60,303 bases of DNA, from contig JAILON010000022.1 of the NCBI GenBank assembly GCA_024690865.1, positions 1 to 60,303 of the forward strand, in the 5' to 3' direction. Source of the stretch: Treponema sp. GTDB lineage: Bacteria; Spirochaetota; Spirochaetia; Treponematales; Treponemataceae. A program made the translations under genes and the position numbers. Shown piece after piece: positions 27,950 to 36,544 of the stretch (its first letter is position 1; each line of letters starts with the position of its first letter). The notes beneath the pieces are model-generated. The model saw only the letters and a list, made by a program, of their open reading frames with translations, searched no databases and had not been told where the DNA came from.

Positions 27950-29163
27950 CAGCGTGCCCCCGGAATGAGGTCCAGCAGGTCCTGCATGTCCGAGCAGAAT
28001 TCGGAGTCCTCCGTGGCGCATCGCTGGATAAGGATGGACTTCGCTACCTCCGACATCGCACGGAAACTGCTCCTGAGGAGCTGGTCCTCGTACACCACGG
28101 CGTTGGCTCCCCATGAGGCAAGCTCTCCTTCCGTGACCTGGCGGCAGCCCGTCGGCGAAACCAGAAGGGGAACCGAAGGGTGCCGCTGCCTGAAGCCCCG
28201 GCAGAAGTCCCGTATGACGGCTTCGCCTTCTCCGCCTGCGCCCGTCATGATGCCGTCTGCGCCCGCGCCCATGCAGGCGAAGCTCTGTTCCAGATTCCTG
28301 CATCGGACTATGATCATGAAGTCGTCCGCCACCTGGGCCTTCTTTCCTGCCCGTATCTTGTCGCAGAGGACTTCGGTGGAATCATCCTGTATGGTGACGG
28401 CAGAAACTCCCAGCCGCTCCAGCGTCCTGATGGTTGAACAGAAGTGCTCCTGCCTTCCACCGTTTCCGGCGTCGAAGATTATCGGCTTCGTGGTGCATTC
28501 CAGGGAGTCGGCCAGGCCGTGGAGCCGGGCGGTCAGGTCCGCGGCCCCCATGTCGGGCTTGCCCTTGCTGGCTGCATCCACCGGTCCGGCGGTCCACATC
28601 CCGTCGAACTCCTCTGTCTTTCCGTTTGCCTTCACTTTCGTCTTTTCGACAATCAAGCCCGCAAGCCCCGAATGGGACTCCAGTATGCGGACAAGGGGCT
28701 TTGCCGCGATGAGGCGTCGCAGCATCTTTTGCCGTACTTCCGGCGTCGTCCCCAGCTCCCTGACTTCGGCGTTCAGGGCTGTCGAAGAAATTCCGGGCGT
28801 GTAGGGAACGTCTATGACTTTTCCCCCCCACTGGGCAAGGCAGTCTATGACCCTCTGGCGGGTCTCCTTCTGCACGCCGTCCATCCAGTCGTCCCCGTGC
28901 ACGACGAAGTCCGGTTTGAGCCGCTCCAGATTCGGCACGTAGTCCAATGTCGTCTGGGGGACGACCCTGGCGACGCCCTTTATGTTTGAGATTATCTCCG
29001 CACGCTGCTCGTATGTCAGGTAGGGCAGCCGTTTGTAGCTCGCTATCGCCTCGTCCGTCAGGACGCCGACCGTCACTTCTCCCAGTTTCATCGCTTCATG
29101 GATGATGTTGAGGTGCCCATGATGGATTAAATCCGCGCTCATACCGCAGTAGACTGTCTTCAC
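27949..29163 (-). CDS. Cytidylyltransferase-PEP mutase fusion with degenerate mutase domain
   Basis: 404 aa, start GTG at 29163 with AGGAGGT 6 nt upstream. Residues 1-140 are a cytidylyltransferase of the glycerol-3-phosphate type ([12 protein letters not shown]14-x-G-H17, later GISSTALN). Residues about 165-404 are a PEP mutase/isocitrate lyase-type barrel, but the catalytic positions are changed. The usual E-D-K-x5-K-x-N-S loop is reduced to Q-D-D (259-261) with roughly 18 residues missing. The D-x-D-T-G-G motif reads DAGNGG (231-236), the R-x-E motif reads RCRN, and the I-H-S motif reads MTGAG (306-310). The intact family enzyme converts PEP to phosphonopyruvate. Here the first domain looks active and the second may not be. 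Confidence 0.82.
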   Translation of the reverse strand: MKTVYCGMSADLIHHGHLNIIHEAMKLGEVTVGVLTDEAIASYKRLPYLTYEQRAEIISNIKGVARVVPQTTLDYVPNLERLKPDFVVHGDDWMDGVQKETRQRVIDCLAQWGGKVIDVPYTPGISSTALNAEVRELGTTPEVRQKMLRRLIAAKPLVRILESHSGLAGLIVEKTKVKANGKTEEFDGMWTAGPVDAASKGKPDMGAADLTARLHGLADSLECTTKPIIFDAGNGGRQEHFCSTIRTLERLGVSAVTIQDDSTEVLCDKIRAGKKAQVADDFMIIVRCRNLEQSFACMGAGADGIMTGAGGEGEAVIRDFCRGFRQRHPSVPLLVSPTGCRQVTEGELASWGANAVVYEDQLLRSSFRAMSEVAKSILIQRCATEDSEFCSDMQDLLDLIPGAR

Positions 29164-29165
29164 TT

Positions 29166-30416
29166 TCAGACCTCCTGCTTTCTCGCTGTCTCGATTTCTG
29201 CCTGCTTCTTGACCAGGTAGTCCAGTGTCGCCTTCCCGCCCTGCCCTTGGAAATGCCAGGCCTCGTTCCGTATTTCGGCCCTCCGTCCAGACATGCTGGG
29301 GCTGCGGATGGCTTCGTCGATTATCTCCTTGAGGCGGGGAAAGTCCTCCCGCCGTATCTCCCGGCCCAGTTCCGGCAGTACGGTAAAGCTCCACAGCGGC
29401 TCGTCCACCCAGGCGGCATCGTAGGGGGTGGGGTCCCAGTCCGCATGGGCATAGAGGAAGGGCTTGTCAAAGACGAATGCGAGGTCAAAGACTACCCCGG
29501 AGATGTCGCTGAGCATTATGTCCGCTTCGTTCAATATGCGGGTGTTGTCGTTGTCGGTGTTCCAGCTGACCCTCGGCTCGCTCTTGTACTGCTCCTTGAG
29601 CTTTTCCAGCAGCTCCGGCTCCGAGCTGTAGGACTGGGGGTGCGGACGTATGACGATGCGGTATCCTGTTGCAAGCAGGGCATCCAGCAGTTCCGCCCCG
29701 TACAGGGCGAGCAGGCTGCTCTTTCCCCAGGTGGGGGCGAGGAGTACAACGGGAACGTCGTTGTGGACGGGAGGCAGGGTGTTTTTCCGTTCCAGCAGGC
29801 TGTCCATGTAGGTGAGGCCGGTTATGGCCAGCTCCTTGCGGGGGGCCTTCTGGGCCTCCTCGCACAGGCGGACGATTTTTTCCTGGTGCGTTCCGTTCAG
29901 AAGGAGGACGTCGTAGTTTACCAGTCCGAAAGTGTGGTAGCGGACGGGGGAGTCGATCGAATGGAGGATGTGCACGTAGCAGCCCACGTCGCGGCTCCGT
30001 TTCCACTGGTATACGCCCAGCCCCGGAGTCGTCGCGAGTACGACGTCCGCCTTCAGGAAATTCAGCCGTGCGAACCCCCGGTTTCCTTCCCCGATGAATT
30101 CCGCCCGTATGTGCTTGTACTGCGCCTCCAGCACCGGATCGTCAGGGGACTGCGTGTAGTAGCGCATGTCCACACCCCTCCGTTCCGCCTCGTCGCAGAT
30201 GGGCTTGAATACGTTCCAGTAGCGCTTGTGGTCGCTGTATATCACGAAGGGAATCCGTTCCGTGTCCGCCTTTTTGACCCGGCCGCCGGTCAAAAGGAAT
30301 TTCAGCTTGACGGAAAGCGCCCTCAGCGCAAAGACCACGGCCGCGGTAAGGCCGATCACGATGGAAAAGAGCATGCTGCCCGTTCCAGGGTCTATGTACA
30401 GGAACTGCGCCATCAT
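29166..30416 (-). CDS. CDP-glycerol glycerophosphotransferase family protein
   Basis: 416 aa. One N-terminal TM ([20 protein letters not shown]) anchors a GT-B-like transferase with family blocks [45 protein letters not shown] and the [11 protein letters not shown] motif ([14 protein letters not shown]). The family moves polyol-phosphate from a CDP-activated donor to an acceptor, as in teichoic acid synthesis. The start overlaps the stop of the upstream fusion gene by 4 nt, with AGGAGGT 6 nt before it. It is two bases upstream of the cytidylyltransferase-mutase gene, so a CMP-activated phosphonate is a plausible donor. Confidence 0.85.
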   Translation of the reverse strand: MMAQFLYIDPGTGSMLFSIVIGLTAAVVFALRALSVKLKFLLTGGRVKKADTERIPFVIYSDHKRYWNVFKPICDEAERRGVDMRYYTQSPDDPVLEAQYKHIRAEFIGEGNRGFARLNFLKADVVLATTPGLGVYQWKRSRDVGCYVHILHSIDSPVRYHTFGLVNYDVLLLNGTHQEKIVRLCEEAQKAPRKELAITGLTYMDSLLERKNTLPPVHNDVPVVLLAPTWGKSSLLALYGAELLDALLATGYRIVIRPHPQSYSSEPELLEKLKEQYKSEPRVSWNTDNDNTRILNEADIMLSDISGVVFDLAFVFDKPFLYAHADWDPTPYDAAWVDEPLWSFTVLPELGREIRREDFPRLKEIIDEAIRSPSMSGRRAEIRNEAWHFQGQGGKATLDYLVKKQAEIETARKQEV

Positions 30417-33148
30417 TGCTGGACCTCCTCCCGCGACCAGGAGGCGGCCTCGAATATGTTGTTCCGCACCCGCCACCACTCGTTGTCGTCTATGGAGAAC
30501 TGGTATTTGCCGTTTTCGCTGGGCCGGTGCCTGTCGCATACGGATATGACGGCCCCGTCCTTCTTCAGCTCCGTGGTGTCCAGCGGAATTTCCTTGCCGG
30601 TGAACGGATTTACGGGCTTTTCCACCAGGCCCTTCAGCAGGAGCGACGGGGTGTCCGCGTTGGTCATGAACGTCTCGCTGTCGGTCACCAGGCTGCCCCT
30701 GCTGCCAAAGTCCTTGAACAGCATCAGGGGGTGGTAATGGCCCCTGCCGTTGTACAGTTCGCCTGCTATCTGGTTGTCCAGCTCGTCGTTCCGCTCTATG
30801 TCTACATCGTTCCAGTAGCAGCCGTGGTCCGAGACGACGATGATCCTCGTGTTGTCCCACACCCCTTCCGCCTTCATGTAGTTGAACCACTTTGCCAGCA
30901 TTTTGAAGGCCGCCATCTGCGTATAGTAGCGGTTGTCATAGATGAAGGCCGAGCTGCCGTAGTCCGTCACATGGTCGACGGGAATGTAGCCGGGGGCCTC
31001 AAGGTAGAAGGACGTGTGGGTGAGCTGGTTGGTCAGGCTTAGGTAGAAGCCCCCCTCGCTCTCTTCGGTGGTCGTCAGCTCCGGCAGGTAGTCCAGGGCC
31101 GAATAGCAGTCGATGAGCGTGTTTATCTCCTTCGCGGAAAGGTCGTTGGAGCAGTAGTTGCCGTCGTTGTAGACCATCTTGCGGAGGATTATGGGGGCGG
31201 CCCGGAAGGCGGAAAACAGAAGCATGTTCCGCTCCAGCCGTGCCCCCGTCTTGTCGGTGATGTTGCCGGAATTCTTTTCCTTGAACCAGAAGGCGGAATA
31301 GACGCCGCTGGTCTGCACGCCCCGAATGAGGGGATTGTACTCGTTTATGAAGCTGGTGTCGCAGAAGCTGTTGTAGTTGCCCCACTCGGGGTCGGTCACG
31401 ACTGCCGTGTAGCCCAGTTCCTCCGTGAAGATGCGCGGCAGGACCAGCTGGGATTCGTTGCTCTTTTTGACGAGCGGTTCGTCGCTCCGCCTGTTCATCT
31501 CGAAGGGCGTGTACTCGTAGCCCCCGTAGAGGGGCGGAGCTCCCTCGAGCGTATGGCCGTTGAACGAGGCGATGTTTTTGTAGAAGGTGAAGCCGTCGAA
31601 GGCCTCCCCAAGGGTCGGGTCCTCCTTGAAGAGTTCCGACACGTACTGGGGCTGTGCCCGGTCCAGCATGATGAGCAGCACGTTTTCGTGGTTGCGCGAC
31701 AGGTGGAAGATGGGGCGTATGCTTGACACCCTGTTTTTGTCCGTGGCGGCGGCATAGGCACGGTATTCCTTCCGTATGGAGCTGATGTTTGCGACCGAGA
31801 TGATCAGCATGGAAAGGCACAGAACCAGGGCGATCGGGATGAACAGCCGGCGCCTTTTGAACGACAGGAGGAAGACCGTAAGGACTGCCAGCAGCGCAAG
31901 CGCAAGTAGGTTCAGGAAGGAGATGGGGGACAGCATCTTGAAGTCGACGGAATTCAAGAAGTTGAGGGATGAAGAGATGTCCCCGTAGGGCAGCATGAAG
32001 ATGTATGCGTCCATCAAGGCCGCAAAGGCCACGAATCCCATGCATGCCGCCAGCGCAGTCTGTACGCGGGAGCGGAAAAGCAGGTAGATGCACAGGGGCC
32101 ACAGGAGGGTCAGTCCTGCGCTCTGGACCGTCGCCGTGAAAAGGTAGTGCAGCGGGGACGCGCGGCCTCCGACGCCCGCGAATTCCGAGGCCGAGCTGGC
32201 GATGAGGGCGGACGGTATAGCCAGTCCTGTCAAAAGGAAGAGCAGGATGCAGGCAAGGATGTATGACTTGAACCGCTCGCCCCGTCTGCTGAGGAGCGGA
32301 ACAAGGGGACCGCCCATCAGGTAGCGCACGAGGCGCAGTTCCAACGGGAGGGCGAACGTCAGCATGCAGGGGATAAGGAGCAGGACCTTGTATTCCAGCT
32401 TGCTGTTGAGGTATGCCAGCTCCCAGACGCTGAATGCGGCCAGCAGGACGCAGGCCAGCACGTAGACGGCCTTCTTGGGATGGGGCAGCTTGTAGAAGAT
32501 GTTCTTTATGAGCGAGAAGATGTTGTTGCAGGTCCAGTAGAGGACCAGCCCCGACGGCGACTTGTACAGCAGCAGCAGGAACAGCAGCGTCATGATGTGC
32601 AGCTGGAGCTTGTCCTTGAGGGCGAGGTCCTTCGTATAAATGATTCCTGAGATGACGTTTATGGTCGTCATCGCGATGGGGAGGACGTTGATCCGGTGTG
32701 GACCGATCAACAAAAGCCCGTCCGGCATGGCGAGGTTCCAGATGAAGAGGAAGCGCTTCCAGGCCAGGATGTCCAGATGCGAAATATATCCGTAGGCGGC
32801 GATGAAGAAGGGAATCTGGATGAGGAGGCCGAATGAGGACCTGAGCACCATCAGCGGATTGTAATGGTTGAGCCGGTAATACTGGTTCATGATGAAGTAC
32901 TGCTCGTCGCCTGAAAAGGCCTTCTTTATTACGCGGCTCCAGTGGTCCAGGGACCGCTGCTTGTCCCGCTCCTCCTTTTGCAGCGCGTCGGCCCGGATGT
33001 AGAGGGGAAGGCAGAGCAGGCTCACCGCCGCGCTTATGCAGATGATTGACAGCCCCGCATTGTTCGTAAGCCGCATGGACAGGGTGAATACCAGATCCAA
33101 CAGCAGCCGTATTGGATAGATTATGAGCGTATACAGGAAAGAAACCAC
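30413..33148 (-). CDS. YidC/Oxa1 insertase fused to a sulfatase/LTA-synthase-like phosphotransferase
   Basis: 911 aa. Residues 1-225 are YidC/Oxa1-like: amphipathic start, IIYPIRLLLDLVFTLSMRL, then a coiled cytoplasmic hairpin, YNPLMVLRSSFGLLIQIPFF and SPSGLVLYWTCNNIFSLIK. About 228-455 adds some six further TM segments. About 485-870 is an alkaline-phosphatase-superfamily domain: NVLLIMLD (D496), a nucleophile-like T533 in NGHTLEGAPPLYGG, VVSDHG (D774, H775) and GRGHYHPLM (H804, H806). The latter family (LTA synthase, phosphoethanolamine transferases) moves phospho groups on the outer face. The reading frame is continuous. The operon context points to attaching or modifying a phosphonate or phosphoglycerol polymer. 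Confidence 0.85.
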   Translation of the reverse strand: MVSFLYTLIIYPIRLLLDLVFTLSMRLTNNAGLSIICISAAVSLLCLPLYIRADALQKEERDKQRSLDHWSRVIKKAFSGDEQYFIMNQYYRLNHYNPLMVLRSSFGLLIQIPFFIAAYGYISHLDILAWKRFLFIWNLAMPDGLLLIGPHRINVLPIAMTTINVISGIIYTKDLALKDKLQLHIMTLLFLLLLYKSPSGLVLYWTCNNIFSLIKNIFYKLPHPKKAVYVLACVLLAAFSVWELAYLNSKLEYKVLLLIPCMLTFALPLELRLVRYLMGGPLVPLLSRRGERFKSYILACILLFLLTGLAIPSALIASSASEFAGVGGRASPLHYLFTATVQSAGLTLLWPLCIYLLFRSRVQTALAACMGFVAFAALMDAYIFMLPYGDISSSLNFLNSVDFKMLSPISFLNLLALALLAVLTVFLLSFKRRRLFIPIALVLCLSMLIISVANISSIRKEYRAYAAATDKNRVSSIRPIFHLSRNHENVLLIMLDRAQPQYVSELFKEDPTLGEAFDGFTFYKNIASFNGHTLEGAPPLYGGYEYTPFEMNRRSDEPLVKKSNESQLVLPRIFTEELGYTAVVTDPEWGNYNSFCDTSFINEYNPLIRGVQTSGVYSAFWFKEKNSGNITDKTGARLERNMLLFSAFRAAPIILRKMVYNDGNYCSNDLSAKEINTLIDCYSALDYLPELTTTEESEGGFYLSLTNQLTHTSFYLEAPGYIPVDHVTDYGSSAFIYDNRYYTQMAAFKMLAKWFNYMKAEGVWDNTRIIVVSDHGCYWNDVDIERNDELDNQIAGELYNGRGHYHPLMLFKDFGSRGSLVTDSETFMTNADTPSLLLKGLVEKPVNPFTGKEIPLDTTELKKDGAVISVCDRHRPSENGKYQFSIDDNEWWRVRNNIFEAASWSREEVQQ

Positions 33149-33172
33149 AAGCCAGCCTTCTTCTTGCGCTGC

Positions 33173-35080
33173 CTACTTCTTGCGGGACATGAAGTAGAGG
33201 GAGGCAAGCACGAACAGGAACACGTAGGTGAACACTGCCGTAGGAATCGCGGCTGCCTTGAAAGTTCCGACCAGTACGTAGTTCATCACCTTGTACAGGT
33301 AGAAGGCCATCTCGGAGACGAAGAACATTATGACCCCAAAGATGATTATGGCGAGCAGCCATGACGTCCGGAACAGAATCTTGGCGTTTTCAATCCTGTA
33401 GTTCCAGCCCCATGAGGCGGCGATGATGAAGAGGATGAGGACGAAAAGCGGGTACAGGATGCGGGTCAGCAGGGTCTGGTAGAAGCTTTCCTTTGCGTAT
33501 CCGTATTCCTGGGCATTCTTGATGAAGTTCATGAGGGAGAATATCGTCATCGTCTCCGCTCCCGCCGAAGCCCTGTCTATGGAAGCGAAATCGTTGTACT
33601 CCATCGGAAGCCGCATGGTGTAGGTGTTGGGCTGCAGCATGTAGGGGGAGCTGCCCCTGGGACCTGCACCACCGATTTCGTTCATGCCGGTCTCAGCCAT
33701 GATTTCCTTGGGAAGGCCGGTCTCCTTCGTCTTGTAGATGGGAACGCTCGCCTTGCCCTGCGTGTCCCGGTCCACCGCCATCATCATCAGGAAGGGAATC
33801 TCCTTCCAGCCCTTTTCTATCCCTATGTTGACCTTTTCATCGTCGTCGATGTTTTCGGTTCCCATGCTGATTGCCTTTGCCATGGGGACGTAGACGGAAC
33901 AGAGGAAGCGGCCCGAGGAGGAATACTGCGCGATCGTCAGGTCCTTCATGTAGCGGACCGTCTTGCCCACCGTCGGGGAATCCATGACCGACTTTGCATA
34001 GAAGACGTCCTTGGAACCGTCCGGATTCTTGAGGGAAAAGCATACGTCGCTTCCCGTGGCCAGCTCCTTGATGTTGTCGGTTTCGTCGATGAAGAAATAC
34101 TGGTTTTCCATGCCCTCCTTTGCGCGGGCAAGGTAGAACTCCACGTCCGGGTCGATCTTGTGCTTTGCCGCAAGCTCCTTGTGGAGGGAATAGAGTATGT
34201 AGTAGGCGGTGAGGTAGTCCGGCTCGCTCTTTGCGTAGGCCTGGTAGCCCTTCCACTTCAGCCGGTGGATCCTGTACTGCTCGGCGTCTTCGAATTCCGG
34301 CGGATTCTTCAGCTCGTTCCAAGCCGTGGCGGAAAGGAAGTTCGCATCCTCCAGGTTCGTGTTCACGCCCTTGCAGGCATCCACCGCGAGCGAGGCCCAG
34401 TAGTGGGAGTTGAACCATTTCTTTTCGGATGCCGCCTGCCGGGACATGTTCATGAGTTGGGCGATTGTATAGCTGTGGTCTTCCGTATACAGCTTCTGCG
34501 TTTCTTCTATCGCCGTGGGGAAGGATCCCGAGCTGACCTGCTGGCTTTCCCACTTTTCAAGCTCGTCGCCGGCTTTCTTGAAGGCCGCGGCAACCTTGCT
34601 GTCGTTGGGAGCGATCGTAATCGCCCTCTTGGCGTACATGTAGGCAATCTCGTAGGAGCCGCCGGCCAGGAAATGCTCGGTGTTTTCCAAATCGTTCTTA
34701 AGCTCCAGGGGGGCGTTCTCAAGGGAGGCGATCTTGCCCCGTACGATCGGGCGGAAAATCTCTTCGTTGAACGACAGGATGGCTACGAAAATCAGGGAAG
34801 AGAACATGACCGTCCGGTAGCGGTCTATCATCGCCGACGAAAAGCGGCTTTTCGAATTGTTCGTGTTCGCCTTCCACAGGACGGCGCAGGCCACGGCAAA
34901 GCCGCTCAGAAAAATCGTGGGCAGCAGCATGAGGAACCAGCTGAGCCCCCGCATGACGCGGTAGTTCGTGATGGAACTTGCGATGAGCGGGGGAATGGTC
35001 CGGTATATAAAGGTCTCCGCCATACAGCAGATGAATATCAGCAGCGTGTATATGCCCAAGATTGTGAAGACTTTCTTCAT
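33173..35080 (-). CDS. Six-TM membrane protein, LptF/LptG-like with a TPR-type insert
   Basis: 635 aa. TM segments lie near 5-27, 46-70 and 90-108, then a long extracytoplasmic part, then TM near 560-580, 590-612 and 615-633. This 3+3 layout with a periplasmic domain is that of LptF/LptG permeases, and the segment FSLMNFIKNAQEYGYAKESF leading into TM4 fits the conserved coupling helix there. Residues about 125-330 are helical with TPR-like pairs (SYEIAYMYAKRAITIAPNDS), and about 340-540 is beta-rich. The assignment is from topology, not a motif. It is the second gene of the phosphonate operon, 24 nt before the fusion gene. Confidence 0.55.
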   Translation of the reverse strand: MKKVFTILGIYTLLIFICCMAETFIYRTIPPLIASSITNYRVMRGLSWFLMLLPTIFLSGFAVACAVLWKANTNNSKSRFSSAMIDRYRTVMFSSLIFVAILSFNEEIFRPIVRGKIASLENAPLELKNDLENTEHFLAGGSYEIAYMYAKRAITIAPNDSKVAAAFKKAGDELEKWESQQVSSGSFPTAIEETQKLYTEDHSYTIAQLMNMSRQAASEKKWFNSHYWASLAVDACKGVNTNLEDANFLSATAWNELKNPPEFEDAEQYRIHRLKWKGYQAYAKSEPDYLTAYYILYSLHKELAAKHKIDPDVEFYLARAKEGMENQYFFIDETDNIKELATGSDVCFSLKNPDGSKDVFYAKSVMDSPTVGKTVRYMKDLTIAQYSSSGRFLCSVYVPMAKAISMGTENIDDDEKVNIGIEKGWKEIPFLMMMAVDRDTQGKASVPIYKTKETGLPKEIMAETGMNEIGGAGPRGSSPYMLQPNTYTMRLPMEYNDFASIDRASAGAETMTIFSLMNFIKNAQEYGYAKESFYQTLLTRILYPLFVLILFIIAASWGWNYRIENAKILFRTSWLLAIIIFGVIMFFVSEMAFYLYKVMNYVLVGTFKAAAIPTAVFTYVFLFVLASLYFMSRKK

Positions 35081-35095
35081 TTCAAATACCTCATG

Positions 35096-36109
35096 TTAGT
35101 AGGCCGTATCAGTGCCAAAAGAGCTGGTGCTCCCTTCCGCATACCTACGGTTCTTGAACTCGAAGGCGAAGAACGCCGCCGTCAGGATGATGAATACGAC
35201 TATATTTGCCAGCATGACGCAGGGATTGCTGATCCTGGCCAGGGACTTCAATGGAGGAATCTTTGTCAGGACTTCGTTGATGGAATTTTCCACGGCAACA
35301 AATCCGGTGTTTGTATAGCCGGCTATGTTGAACGCCATCATGCCGAAGGTGACGAATATAATCGATATGACGCTGACCAGCCTCCAGGGAGAAAAGCGGC
35401 GCAGGGCCACGACGGCCAGCAGCGGCAGGGCCAGCGTGGAGAAGCACAGCCAGTAGCCGAGCCCGCCCTTGGCGCAGGTGTTGAGTATCACGAAGAAGTC
35501 CTGCACGTAGCAGACGATTATGGACAGCGAGGCGGGCATCTCGATGGTGTTCTGGATGAGCGAGTCCGTGAATGTCGTCCGCTTCTGGGACAGCTGGACG
35601 TTGCTGAAGGTATAGACGTTGTCGGACGTCTTGTCGGTGGCTATGCACAGCCCGTTCGCGAGGGAATTGTCCTCGTTTATGTTACTATAATAGAAGATTT
35701 TGTCTCTGCTGCTCCGGAAGTAGCCGGATGACGGCTTATCGCTCACGTTCTGTCCGCTGTAGCGGCTGCCTTCGAACGAGGCCTCCTTGACGGTGGCCGG
35801 CAGCACGAATATCCATGAGGCGATGTAGATGAGCGCATAGAACGCGATGGGCAGTATGGTTGACTCTGGATGCCGTATCATCCAGAGCGTCATAAACATA
35901 GCCTGCAGCACCAGGACGAGGGGAAGGAACAGCAGCACTCCGTCCAGGAACAGCTTAATGTCGAACGTGAGCTGCTGTCCGGCGACCATATTTATGCAGA
36001 GCGTGTAAATCATGTAGATTGCCGCCAGTGCAATGCACATGATTACGCTGATGCAGATGTAGAATCCCATAAGTTTGAGCGATGTCAATAGGCTTTTCTT
36101 TATGTTCAT
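35096..36109 (-). CDS. Multi-TM membrane protein, possible LptF/LptG-like partner
   Basis: 337 aa from the ATG at 36109 (MNIKKSLLTSLKLMG), chosen for GGGAAG just upstream and a promoter that excludes the longer frame. TM segments near 12-38, 49-75 and 84-104 precede a small polar domain (about 105-185), followed by about four more hydrophobic segments. Like its neighbour it has a 3-plus-several TM plan with an outside domain, and may form a heterodimer with it. No motif I can name. It is the first gene of the operon. Confidence 0.5.
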   Translation of the reverse strand: MNIKKSLLTSLKLMGFYICISVIMCIALAAIYMIYTLCINMVAGQQLTFDIKLFLDGVLLFLPLVLVLQAMFMTLWMIRHPESTILPIAFYALIYIASWIFVLPATVKEASFEGSRYSGQNVSDKPSSGYFRSSRDKIFYYSNINEDNSLANGLCIATDKTSDNVYTFSNVQLSQKRTTFTDSLIQNTIEMPASLSIIVCYVQDFFVILNTCAKGGLGYWLCFSTLALPLLAVVALRRFSPWRLVSVISIIFVTFGMMAFNIAGYTNTGFVAVENSINEVLTKIPPLKSLARISNPCVMLANIVVFIILTAAFFAFEFKNRRYAEGSTSSFGTDTAY

Positions 36110-36119
36110 TTTCTTCCCT

Positions 36120-36148
36120 AGAATACCATTTACAGGCGTAAAACTCAA
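36120..36148 (-). promoter_or_regulatory. Promoter of the phosphonate/envelope operon
   Basis: On the minus strand TTGAGT, 17-bp spacer, TATTCT, then 10 nt to the ATG at 36109. The leader would be only a few nucleotides, so the GGGAAG seen there may be partly outside the mRNA. Confidence 0.6.
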
Positions 36149-36155
36149 GAGAGGC

Positions 36156-36201
36156 GTTCAAGAAGTCCTCGCATCTTCATCGCACCGGACCCTTTTGTAA
36201 C
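36156..36201. repeat. Dispersed palindromic repeat (46 bp)
   Basis: GTTCAAGAAGTCCTC on the left and GGACCCTTTTGTAAC on the right give inverted arms. Read on the minus strand it aligns with the other copies. It lies just upstream of the operon promoter. Confidence 0.7.
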
Positions 36202-36235
36202 AAGCTTACGGACCTTTGTTCTTTTGCCTCACAAG

Positions 36236-36244
36236 TTTTCCACA
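36236..36244 (+). promoter_or_regulatory. DnaA-box-like 9-mer
   Basis: TTTTCCACA, one mismatch from the consensus TTATCCACA. It stands on the other side of an AT-rich stretch (36280-36350) from the main cluster. Confidence 0.45.
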
Positions 36245-36464
36245 GCTTTTGCAATGTCCTGTTGGGGATGGCCTGTTGAAAAAAAATAATTTCATATATT
36301 ATGCGGAATTATGCAAATATATGAAAAGAAAATGGTATAACTCCTTGCTTTGTAAGCACTTGTAGTTTAATATCCAGCAAACGAATTGTGGAATATTGTT
36401 TAAGTTTCGCTAAAAAATCCGAAAAAGCTTTGTTTTTACAAGGCTTGGGCACGGCCCGTTGGAC

Positions 36465-36505
36465 TTTTCCACACCTTATGAACAGTTATTCACAGGTTAT
36501 GCACA
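36465..36505 (+). promoter_or_regulatory. Phased cluster of four DnaA-box-like sites
   Basis: TTTTCCACA (36465), TTATGAACA (36476), TTATTCACA (36486) and TTATGCACA (36497) occur in the same orientation at 11, 10 and 11 bp, so on one face of the helix. Each differs from TTATCCACA at one or two positions. The 200 bp to the left are AT-rich, like an unwinding element. No dnaA, dnaN or rpmH is nearby and gene orientation does not switch here. A DnaA-controlled region or secondary origin is possible; chromosomal oriC is not shown. Confidence 0.5.
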
Positions 36506-36544
36506 TGCATTGCGTAACCTGTTGCCTGGGCAGGGGTACGGACG

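Noticed and set aside
36202..36540. Chromosomal replication origin
   Set aside because: Only DnaA-box-like sites and AT-richness support it. No dnaA/dnaN neighbourhood and no switch in gene orientation, so it is reported as a site cluster only.
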